NCBI GenBank assembly: GCA_003142255.1
Contig: PLLO01000017.1
Coordinates: forward strand, 6,363 to 70,362
DNA from: Bacteroidales bacterium
Lineage (GTDB): Bacteria; Bacteroidota; Bacteroidia; Bacteroidales; VadinHA17
Direction: 5' to 3'
Length of the DNA stretch: 64,000 bases
Shown here: piece by piece, positions 25,433-32,554 of the stretch
How positions within the stretch are numbered: position 1 is the stretch's first letter
Layout: every line of letters starts with the position of its first letter
Position numbers and translations under genes: made by a program
Notes under the pieces: generated by a model
What the model saw: only the letters and a program-made list of their open reading frames with translations
What the model was told of the DNA's origin: nothing
Databases searched by the model: none

Positions 25433-26100
25433 AGCTTTATGCAGTAATAGTCGCCGGAGGCTACGGCAAGCGGATGGGATCCGAAATTCCGAAGCAGTAT
25501 CTCGAACTTGCAGGGAAACCCGTCCTGATGCGCACTCTTGAACGGTTCAAGGCATTCGATGAATCGATAGAGCTCATAACAGTGCTTCCAGAGAACCAGC
25601 TCCGGTTCTGGGCAGAGCTGCAAAAAAAATATTCATTTGACATTCCCCATACGATAGTCAAAGGAGGCAAGGCGCGCTTTTATTCCGTAAGAAACGGGCT
25701 CAATTTTGTTGACGCTCCGGGACTCGTAGCCATACACGACGGAGTGCGTCCATTTGTAAGCATAGATACTATTAAGCGCTGTTTTCAGATGGCGGAAAAA
25801 CTTGGGAATGCTGTACCCGTAATCTCTCCGACTGAATCGATGAGAATATTGACTGAAACCGGAAGCGAACCGGTAAACAGGCTGAATGTAAAAATAGTTC
25901 AGACCCCGCAGGTCTTTAATGCTGAAATAATTAAGAAAGCCTACAGGCAGGATTATCTTCCCGGATTTACCGACGATGCAACTGTACTGGAGAATACAGG
26001 CGTCAGGATCAATCTTATCGAAGGGAACAGGGAAAACATCAAGATAACAACACCGGAGGACCTTGTAATATCATCGGCTTTACTGCCCGGGATACTTTAA
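25429..26100 (+). CDS. ispD: 2-C-methyl-D-erythritol 4-phosphate cytidylyltransferase
   Basis: This 223-residue enzyme makes CDP-methylerythritol, the third step of the MEP isoprenoid pathway. Signature segments are visible: VAGGYGKRMGSEIPKQYLEL with the catalytic Arg and Lys, VKGGKARFYSVRNGL, AIHDGVRPFVS and VQTPQVFNAEIIKKAY. Length is typical. Its start overlaps the stop of the acyl-CoA synthetase gene. Downstream (26115-26135) a short GC hairpin followed by a T-containing run may end transcription. Confidence 0.93.
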   Translation: MKLYAVIVAGGYGKRMGSEIPKQYLELAGKPVLMRTLERFKAFDESIELITVLPENQLRFWAELQKKYSFDIPHTIVKGGKARFYSVRNGLNFVDAPGLVAIHDGVRPFVSIDTIKRCFQMAEKLGNAVPVISPTESMRILTETGSEPVNRLNVKIVQTPQVFNAEIIKKAYRQDYLPGFTDDATVLENTGVRINLIEGNRENIKITTPEDLVISSALLPGIL

Positions 26101-26114
26101 GCGGGCTCCTCAAA

Positions 26115-26135
26115 CACCGGCTCTCTTTGTGCCGG
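26115..26135 (+). terminator. Weak hairpin after ispD
   Basis: CCGGC and GCCGG arms form a short stem with a T-containing tail. Stem length is marginal. Confidence 0.35.
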
Positions 26136-26194
26136 CTCATTTCTTATAACACTCATTTATTCCTATCTTGCGGAATATTTCTAAAACAAAATAT

Positions 26195-26956
26195 ATGAAA
26201 TCAAGAACAATAATATTCATTATGCTAATGGTGGTCCTGGCAGGATGCGCTGAGTTGAAAACCGTTCTCCAGTCGGCAGGCAACCTGCCGCTTACCGAAA
26301 GCGAAGTGATCGGCGGACTTAAAGAGGCACTGACACTGGGTGCAAAGAATGCTGCAACGAAGCTGGCTGCTGAAAACGGATATTTTGGTGATGCCGCAAT
26401 CAAAATCCTTCTTCCCGATGAGGCAAAAACAATAGTGGATAACATTTCCAAAATTCCCGGCGGCGACAAGCTTGTCCAGAATGCAATCCTGAGTATCAAC
26501 AGAGCTGCTGAAGATGCTGCCAAGGATGTTGCTCCCATATTTGTGAACAGCATAACCCAAATGTCAATAAAAGATGCTTTTAATATACTCAACGGAGCCG
26601 ACAATGCTGCTACCCAATATCTGAAAAGCACCACATACACTGACCTGTATAATTTGTACAAACCGAAAATTCAGGCTTCAACTGAAAAGAAACTGCTCGG
26701 GAATATCTCCACAAAGGACTCCTGGTCGGCACTTACTTCAAAGTGGAATACGCTGGCCAATTCGTTAGCCGGGAAAATAGCAAAACTGAAACCGGTAAAT
26801 ACTGATCTTGATGATTACCTGACAAATAAAGCACTTGCAGGCATGTTCTCAAAAGTCGAAGGTGAAGAGTTTAAGATCAGGAAGGATGTAAATGCAAGGG
26901 TAACCGCATCACTCCAGAGAGTTTTTGGAAGCCTTGATAAAAAAACCACCAATTGA
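26195..26956 (+). CDS. DUF4197 lipoprotein
   Basis: This 253-residue protein has a lipoprotein signal MKSRTIIFIMLMVVLAGC. The body matches the DUF4197 pattern: LTESEVIGGLKEALTLGAKN, then DEAKTIVDNISKIPGGDKL and EDAAKDVAPIFVNSITQMSI. The family is alpha-helical, envelope-located and without known biochemical role. A longer frame starts at TTG26168, but ATG26195 gives a perfect signal peptide and is chosen. It is 10 bp before the next gene and probably cotranscribed with it. Confidence 0.85.
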   Translation: MKSRTIIFIMLMVVLAGCAELKTVLQSAGNLPLTESEVIGGLKEALTLGAKNAATKLAAENGYFGDAAIKILLPDEAKTIVDNISKIPGGDKLVQNAILSINRAAEDAAKDVAPIFVNSITQMSIKDAFNILNGADNAATQYLKSTTYTDLYNLYKPKIQASTEKKLLGNISTKDSWSALTSKWNTLANSLAGKIAKLKPVNTDLDDYLTNKALAGMFSKVEGEEFKIRKDVNARVTASLQRVFGSLDKKTTN

Positions 26957-26965
26957 TAACGCTGG

Positions 26966-28093
26966 ATGATTGAAAAAACAATTCTTAACATAAAGGGTCT
27001 CGAGGTAAGGGTCACCGACCATGCAAATGAGGATATTCTCGGCGTCCTTAATCATGCTGTCCAGGGATCGGAAGGGGGATTGCGGTTTTCCCTTCAGAAT
27101 ATTGCCCAAAGGATAAAAGCCTATGGCGAGAAAATAAGATTTGTTTCACTTTATAAGCAGAACCGGATAACCGGAACTGTAGGTGCCTGCTTCCGGTTGT
27201 CGGGAGAAGGTGCACTACATTATCCTTCAACATATATCAGGTACCTGGCCTTCCAGTCGACATACCAGACAAACTTAAACTGGAGAAAGCGAGAAAAAGC
27301 AGTCATTAAACCTGAATCTGACTATTCATTCAAGCAGAGGACTTTGGAAATATTCAGCAGACCTCATATACTTGAGCTTCCTGATGTTTTTGAGGAAAAC
27401 AAGCATATTATGTATGCTTTTCTTGAAAGCATGAATGAAAGATCAAAGAACCTCGTTAACCAGGCCGGCTATGAATATATAAGATCTTTTCTTACAGTCG
27501 CCTTCAGCCGCTTTTCGCCCAAAGCCGATCCACGGGTTTCGAAGCTTTCAGACCAGGAGAAGCCGGGAATGAAAGAGCTTCTTGACGAGTATTATAAAGA
27601 CTACTCATTGTATACTCCTGAAAATGCTTTTTTCGGCGACAGGTACTATGTTCTGAGGAAAGGAGGAGAGATCATTGCCGGGGTATGCGCCATTCCGTCT
27701 GCATATAAAGTTTATGATATGCCAGGAATATGGGGATGGATAATAATGAAAGTACTGCCAGGAGTCCCGTATTTCAGACGGCTTTTCCGCCCCGGAGAGT
27801 TTCATTACCTTGTTTTTGACGCTATTTACTGCAAAAGGGGAAAGGAAAAAGAATTGGGAAATCTTTTTGAATCGGCATGTGCGAAAGAAGGTTTTCATAC
27901 AGGGCTTACATGGCTTGACGACAGGAGCAACCTCTTCGATAAAATGCGTACAGTTGTAAGAATGGGGGCGCTTAACAGGATGCTTAATGCCAAGCCAGGA
28001 CTGGTTTATACAAAATTCATCAATATGACCCAGGAGGAGAAAGACAGGTTTTACGATGCACCTGCATATATTTCCGGATTTGATTTTTCATAA
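26966..28093 (+). CDS. GNAT-like acetyltransferase family protein, uncharacterised
   Basis: This 375-residue cytoplasmic protein has features of a double GNAT fold: an N-terminal half with FVSLYKQNRITGTVGACFRL and a C-terminal half with YYVLRKGGEIIAGVCAIPSA, then LVFDAIYCKRGKEKELGNLF as the likely acetyl-CoA-binding helix region. I cannot name a substrate. No membrane segment is predicted except a short hydrophobic patch (PGIWGWIIMKVLPG, about 250-264). It follows the DUF4197 gene by 10 bp. Confidence 0.6.
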   Translation: MIEKTILNIKGLEVRVTDHANEDILGVLNHAVQGSEGGLRFSLQNIAQRIKAYGEKIRFVSLYKQNRITGTVGACFRLSGEGALHYPSTYIRYLAFQSTYQTNLNWRKREKAVIKPESDYSFKQRTLEIFSRPHILELPDVFEENKHIMYAFLESMNERSKNLVNQAGYEYIRSFLTVAFSRFSPKADPRVSKLSDQEKPGMKELLDEYYKDYSLYTPENAFFGDRYYVLRKGGEIIAGVCAIPSAYKVYDMPGIWGWIIMKVLPGVPYFRRLFRPGEFHYLVFDAIYCKRGKEKELGNLFESACAKEGFHTGLTWLDDRSNLFDKMRTVVRMGALNRMLNAKPGLVYTKFINMTQEEKDRFYDAPAYISGFDFS

Positions 28094-28227
28094 AATAATT
28101 TGCCGGTAATAAATCCGGTTCTCAGAATATATTTTTGCATCAGGGATCATTTTAGTGGACTGTAACGGAATAAAATCTTCCTGAAATGGTCTATTAAGCG
28201 TAAAGATTATAAAATAGTCTGTGTAAT

Positions 28228-29550
28228 ATGAAAAGAACTTTAATTATTACCGGAATTGTTGCAGCGGTTTTTATCATCGGCCTGATCGTCTTCAACAAGC
28301 TGGTATCAAAGAAGGATAAGGTAAGCACTTATGTTGAAGTAAGCAAAGGCCTGTTTGAAGTGACCGTAGCAAATTCAGGTTCGCTTATGGCTGAAAAATC
28401 TCTTGATGTCAAAGGTCCGGAGATTGCCAGGACATCCGATCAGGGCCAAGGCGGTCGTGGTGGCGGAGGTGGCGGAATGGGCCGTGGCGGAAACATGAGA
28501 GCAGCAGATTTCAAGATTCAGGATATAGTTCCTGAGGGTACAATGGTAAAGCAAGGCGATTATATTGCCCAGCTCGACAAAACAACCTATGATAATTCGC
28601 TGAAGGATGAACTGACAAACCTCGAGAACTACCAGAGAAACCTTGAAATGAAAACGCTGGATACGGCAGTTACTCTTTCCGGCCTCAGGGATGACATAAA
28701 GAACCAAAGGTATGTGGTCGAAGAGGCCCAGATTACCCTTGACCAGTCAAAATATGAACCTCCGGCTACAATCCGGCAGGCTGCTATAAGTCTCGACCAG
28801 ACAAAAAGAAACCTTGAACAACTGATAAAAGGTTTTAGTTTAAGAAAAGCCCAGGCCCTGGCAGACATCAAGCAGCAGAAGCTGATGTACACAAATGAAG
28901 TCACTCTTGTTAAAAACCTGCAGGATTTTTTAGTAAAATTCACAATAACAGCTCCGTCACCGGGGATCATTATTTATAAAACGGATTTTGGCGGGACCAA
29001 AAGAAAATCCGGCTCTTCAATAAACGCATTTGACCGCATCGTGGCAACACTCCCGGACCTTACATCGATGATATCAAAATTATACGTCAGCGAAATTGAG
29101 GTAAACAGGGTAAAGTTAGGACAGAAAGTCGATATTTCAATTGATGCCATTCCCGGGAAATCGCTCACAGGTAAGGTTTTCTCCGTTGCTAACATTGGTG
29201 AAGTACTACCGAACTCAGATGCCAAGATGTTTGAAGTGCAGGTCAAAATCGACGGAACAGATAACGTGCTGAGGCCGGGAATGACGTCATGGAACAAGAT
29301 ATTAATAAAATCATTTAGTAATTCCGTTTATATTCCAACTGAATGTGTTCAGACCGGCGAAGACAGCATTCCTTTTGTATTCAAAAAGAACCACACCAAA
29401 CAGATTGTAGTGCTTGGCGACATGAACGAAAAGAATATTATTGTCAAAGCCGGACTTGTACCAGGAACGCAAATATACCTGGCTACTCCGGCCGAACCTC
29501 AAAAATTCAAAACTGTTGGGAAAGAACTGATTGCTACAATCCGCAAATAG
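28228..29550 (+). CDS. HlyD/RND-type membrane-fusion (periplasmic adaptor) protein
   Basis: This 440-residue protein has an N-terminal membrane anchor (about 5-24), a first half-lipoyl segment interrupted by a glycine-rich insertion (about residues 72-92), a long alpha-helical hairpin (about 125-230) and the second lipoyl/beta-barrel part (FTITAPSPGIIIYKTDFGG onward). It should bridge an inner-membrane ABC or RND pump to an outer-membrane channel. No pump or TolC gene is adjacent and a terminator follows directly, so its partners are encoded elsewhere. The glycine-rich insertion is unusual. Confidence 0.85.
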   Translation: MKRTLIITGIVAAVFIIGLIVFNKLVSKKDKVSTYVEVSKGLFEVTVANSGSLMAEKSLDVKGPEIARTSDQGQGGRGGGGGGMGRGGNMRAADFKIQDIVPEGTMVKQGDYIAQLDKTTYDNSLKDELTNLENYQRNLEMKTLDTAVTLSGLRDDIKNQRYVVEEAQITLDQSKYEPPATIRQAAISLDQTKRNLEQLIKGFSLRKAQALADIKQQKLMYTNEVTLVKNLQDFLVKFTITAPSPGIIIYKTDFGGTKRKSGSSINAFDRIVATLPDLTSMISKLYVSEIEVNRVKLGQKVDISIDAIPGKSLTGKVFSVANIGEVLPNSDAKMFEVQVKIDGTDNVLRPGMTSWNKILIKSFSNSVYIPTECVQTGEDSIPFVFKKNHTKQIVVLGDMNEKNIIVKAGLVPGTQIYLATPAEPQKFKTVGKELIATIRK

Positions 29551-29577
29551 GGGGAATGCAAAACTTTATAAAAGAAA

Positions 29578-29615
29578 AAAACTCCGGTATCAATCTGCCG
29601 GAGTTTTTTATTTGG
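29578..29615 (+). terminator. Rho-independent terminator after the HlyD gene
   Basis: AAAAACTCCGG and CCGGAGTTTTTT arms pair around TATCAATCTG, followed by a T-rich tail. Confidence 0.85.
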
Positions 29616-29674
29616 TAAATCAGGGATGAAGACAAAAAGAATGCCCTCCTTCACTAAAGTTTCGGAGGGCGCAG

Positions 29675-29749
29675 TGGGGCGTGCTGGAATCGAACCAGCG
29701 ACCTCTTGCCTGTCAAGCAAGCGCTCTGAACCAACTAAGCTAACGTCCC
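29675..29749 (-). tRNA. tRNA-Val(GAC)
   Basis: The cloverleaf reads GGGACGT...ACGCCCC for the acceptor (one A-C mismatch), a D arm TAGCTTAGTTGGTTCAGAGC, an anticodon arm CTTGC-TTGACAG-GCAAG with anticodon GAC, and a T arm GCTGG-TTCGATT-CCAGC. Identity is Val by anticodon. Confidence 0.9.
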
Positions 29750-29759
29750 AATACTTTGC

Positions 29760-29822
29760 GGGTTATTCCTCTTGCCTGTCATCCGCCGGCTGGCGGACTG
29801 AACCAACTGAGCTAACAACCCC
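29760..29822 (-). pseudogene. tRNA-Val-derived relic interrupted by a palindromic hairpin
   Basis: On the minus strand this 63-base segment starts GGGGTTGTTAGCTCAGTTGG (acceptor and D arm like the tRNA next to it), then a 16-bp hairpin (29782-29797, TCCGCCAGCCGGCGGA on this strand) replaces the 5' half of the anticodon arm. It continues with TGACAGGCAAGAGG, identical to the neighbour, and ends AATAACCC without a T arm. GGGTTGTT and AATAACCC can still pair. It reads as a tandem tRNA copy broken by a mobile palindrome, or a strange T-armless RNA. Confidence 0.6.
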
Positions 29823-29911
29823 TATTCCGCAGCAAAAATAATAAAATCCGTTAATTATCAACCTACATGGGACTTTTACTGTAAGGGCTTTACCCCGGCT
29901 AAAGCCAGGGG

Positions 29912-31327
29912 TTAGTGCATATCCTTTTCGAAGAGAGACCATTTCTCTCCGGGCATATCCCGCAGGAAGCTTTTCTGCCAGATGAATTCCGGGTGTGCCT
30001 CAAGAAATCCAGCTGCAATGAAAGGCTCTCCGCACGGACGACCCATTATTGCCCACAGCTTCATCTCTGATGCCAGGGTGCCGTCAGTTGCTTTTGCCTG
30101 TATTGCGCCATCCGGATAAAAAGGCTTCCAGTCAAAGTTAGGACTTCCCCTCTCATCTTCGTCGTTATGGCCGCAGAGCGACAGTGAGCTTGCCTTGTCC
30201 TGCTTACGCCAGGTATCATAATGGTCGCCCATGAATCGCATTGCAGCATCCACATCGATCTTCCCCTTATTCTCCTTCATCAGTTGCTCCCATCTGGCCT
30301 TTCTTGCATTCGGCGAGCTGCTCATATCAGTTGTATCAAATTTGGTCTCATCCCTTATTACATCCTTATAAACCGGGAAATTTGCCCCGACAAGATAGCC
30401 GTCCTTTGTTATTTCAGATATCTGATGCTTCAGCCCAAGCTCCAGCCTTCCTATTTCACCTGTTTTATTATCGCCGACCAGCCAGTCGTTTGCATATCCT
30501 CCATTATTTTTCTCCTTCATTATATCCATCCATTCGGCTATTGAAGAGGCATACTGAACGGCTTTTCTTGCTCTCACAAATTCGGCAACCCCATCCGGAT
30601 CAAATCCGCTGAAGTTGGAAATGGTAGTTTCCGTCACGATCAGTCCTGCGCTGTTAATGCTGAAATCGTCGCCACTATGAATAAATCCGGGCAGGCCATC
30701 CATGATAAAACGATTTCCCTTTTCGGGTAAGACGTCAAATATGATATTCCAGCGTTCTCCAAACATGAAGTCGACCCAGCTGTTGTGAGCCATCACTATT
30801 TTCCCATCTTTTGTCCAGGAGCCGGTTGCTGCGATTGCGCTGCAATGGCCGGGAGGATTGGGACTGCTATTCTTGTTCAGCCATGGAACATAGTACCACG
30901 AAGTCTCCAGGATTGAATTCATGGCTACAATGTCTTTTCTGTCGACAAATACCTTTCCGAGCCTGGCATTGACTCCGGTAACGATGCCATCGATCTCATC
31001 CTGGTACTCATCCGGAACATTCCCCCAGAACATTTTTAATGACTCGTCGCGATAGAAATCCCAGTTTTTCCCTGTTTGTTTTTCGTTCATCATTGACAAT
31101 GCATCACGCAGATCGGCTATTTCACCTGCAAGAAGATAACCATGCTGATATCCAATTGCAGACGGAGTACCTTCAAGATGAACATATATCCAGCCGTTCT
31201 TTTCTATCCTGGAAGCAGACAAAAGGATCTTTTCCTTAGCGCGGGCTTCTTTTCTGGCAGTTGATGTATTGCAACTGATAAGAATAGAAAGAGCTACAAG
31301 AATGGAGAGGTTGATTAATTTTTTCAT
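29912..31327 (-). CDS. C45-family hydrolase/acyltransferase lipoprotein (phospholipase B-like group)
   Basis: This 471-residue protein has a lipobox (SILISC, Cys19) and an Ntn-hydrolase domain. The likely autoproteolytic nucleophile is Cys162 in PGHCSAIAATG, followed by DGKIVMAHNSWVDFMFG and the GDDFSINSAGLIVTETT strand typical of peptidase C45 and choloylglycine-like amidases. Maturation would cut before the Cys, so it is probably processed in the periplasm. Possible substrates are N-acyl amides or peptidoglycan- and lipid-linked amides; none is indicated. It is monocistronic, read toward the tRNA-Val gene. Confidence 0.78.
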   Translation of the reverse strand: MKKLINLSILVALSILISCNTSTARKEARAKEKILLSASRIEKNGWIYVHLEGTPSAIGYQHGYLLAGEIADLRDALSMMNEKQTGKNWDFYRDESLKMFWGNVPDEYQDEIDGIVTGVNARLGKVFVDRKDIVAMNSILETSWYYVPWLNKNSSPNPPGHCSAIAATGSWTKDGKIVMAHNSWVDFMFGERWNIIFDVLPEKGNRFIMDGLPGFIHSGDDFSINSAGLIVTETTISNFSGFDPDGVAEFVRARKAVQYASSIAEWMDIMKEKNNGGYANDWLVGDNKTGEIGRLELGLKHQISEITKDGYLVGANFPVYKDVIRDETKFDTTDMSSSPNARKARWEQLMKENKGKIDVDAAMRFMGDHYDTWRKQDKASSLSLCGHNDEDERGSPNFDWKPFYPDGAIQAKATDGTLASEMKLWAIMGRPCGEPFIAAGFLEAHPEFIWQKSFLRDMPGEKWSLFEKDMH

Positions 31328-31380
31328 AATCAGACAGCAAATAGTTGAAGCTGCAAATTAAGAATAAAATCATTCTTTTT

Positions 31381-31496
31381 AACCACGAAGGGCACAAAGG
31401 GTTTCACGAAGGAACACGAAGGTTTATGGAACCCCCCGATTCATCGGGGGGTTCCATAATAATCCTTTGTGCCCTGTCTTAGAGTTCTTCGTGGTA
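31381..31496. repeat. Long palindromic ACCACGAAG-type repeat
   Basis: AACCACGAAGGGCACAAAGG (31381-31400) is matched by the inverted CCTTTGTGCCC and CTTCGTGGT (31463-31495). The centre is a second hairpin with arms GGAACCCCCCGAT and ATCGGGGGGTTCC. A related copy lies at 35212-35317. Confidence 0.85.
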
Positions 31497-31573
31497 CAAA
31501 ACACACACAATGGCAGAAATATATTAATTATTATATGCAGGTAATCCGCATAAAATCAGCTTGACATCAATAA

Positions 31574-31591
31574 TGACTATAAATATAGTCA
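31574..31591. promoter_or_regulatory. BlaI-type operator O1
   Basis: TGACTATAAATATAGTCA is an 18-bp palindrome. Its centre is exactly 40 bp upstream of the second copy, about four helical turns, so two repressor dimers could bind on one face of the DNA. Confidence 0.7.
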
Positions 31592-31607
31592 GATTTATTA
31601 AAAAATA

Positions 31608-31639
31608 TTTGCATGACTATAAAAATAGTCATAGCTTTG
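31608..31639 (+). promoter_or_regulatory. Promoter of the lipocalin-BlaI-M56 operon with operator O2
   Basis: TTTG (31608-31611) and TAGCTTTG (31632-31639) are 20 bp apart. The spacer contains TGACTATAAAAATAGTCA (31614-31631), nearly identical to O1. Repressor bound there would block polymerase directly. The expected transcription start is near 31646. Confidence 0.8.
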
Positions 31640-31693
31640 ATATTGAATTTCGATCGTAGTTCAAAAACCTTTTTATTTAATGAGCTGGAAAAT

Positions 31694-32140
31694 ATGAAAA
31701 AAGCATTAGCAACAACTCTTTCAGTCGTCGTATTGTCAATTGCAATACTGACTATCAGCGCCGGAACGGTATTCAATCCTAAAAAGGATAAGGTAAATAT
31801 CCAGGGCACATGGCAGCTTGTTTCCTATAAATATGGTCCTACAGCATCCGGATTCACAGATTTCCCGGAGGTCATGCGCAGGATAAAAGTGATCAACGAA
31901 ACGCATTTCATCTGGGTTCAGTACGACACACTATCCAGAAAAGTGGGCAGCTCGGCAGGAGGGTCCTATACCGTTGTCGGTAACACCTACACCGAATCGC
32001 TCGATTTTGGGCTTGCGATGGACGGATACCTGAAAAGAAGTCCTGCTTTTACCATAAAAATAGAAGGCGACATGTTATTTCAATCCGGTCTACTTACTCC
32101 GGATTATAAGATTGAGGAAATCTGGAAGAGAGTAAAGTAA
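31694..32140 (+). CDS. Secreted lipocalin-like protein
   Basis: This 148-residue protein has a signal peptide (MKKALATTLSVVVLSIAILTISAGT) and a small beta-barrel-like body: VNIQGTWQLVSYKYG, HFIWVQYDT, GGSYTVVGNTYTESLDFG and a terminal IEEIWKRVK, as in lipocalin-like Bacteroidota proteins. The longer frame from 31613 begins within the promoter and is rejected. It is first in an operon with a BlaI repressor and an M56 sensor protease, so it is probably induced by envelope stress or an antibiotic. Ligand unknown. Confidence 0.75.
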   Translation: MKKALATTLSVVVLSIAILTISAGTVFNPKKDKVNIQGTWQLVSYKYGPTASGFTDFPEVMRRIKVINETHFIWVQYDTLSRKVGSSAGGSYTVVGNTYTESLDFGLAMDGYLKRSPAFTIKIEGDMLFQSGLLTPDYKIEEIWKRVK

Positions 32141-32149
32141 GGTAGCTGA

Positions 32150-32554
32150 ATGACTGAAAACATAAACAGAATTATTATGCAGCTGACAAAAGCAGAAGAA
32201 CAGGTGATGCAGATCCTCTGGGATATGGAAGAGGGGCTGGTGAAAGACATACGCGAAAAATTCGAAGATCCCAAACCGGCAAGAAATACGATCTCGACAG
32301 TGGTAAGGGTTCTTGAAAAGAAAGGTTTCGTAGCTCATAAAGCCTACAGCAACATTCACATCTATTATCCGCTGGTCTCAAAAAATGAATATTCGAAGAA
32401 CCAGCTCTTCGGATTGATGGAAGGCTATTTCAACAACTCTTTTCCGGCAATGGCATCATTCTTTGCAAAGGAAAAGGATCTCTCTATCAAGGAGCTTGAT
32501 GAACTCCTCGACGATACCAGGAAAGAACTGAAACGGAATAAAAAGAAAAAGTAA
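32150..32554 (+). CDS. BlaI/MecI/CopY-family repressor
   Basis: This 134-residue winged-helix repressor starts MQLTKAEEQVMQILWDMEEG (after a short N-terminal extension; ATG32177 is an alternative start) and has the recognition region NTISTVVRVLEKKGFVAHK. The C-terminal half should dimerise. In known systems the partner BlaR1 protease causes its inactivation. Here the M56 gene overlaps its stop by one base, and two matching 18-bp palindromes lie in the promoter region upstream of the operon. Autorepression is therefore very likely. Confidence 0.92.
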   Translation: MTENINRIIMQLTKAEEQVMQILWDMEEGLVKDIREKFEDPKPARNTISTVVRVLEKKGFVAHKAYSNIHIYYPLVSKNEYSKNQLFGLMEGYFNNSFPAMASFFAKEKDLSIKELDELLDDTRKELKRNKKKK

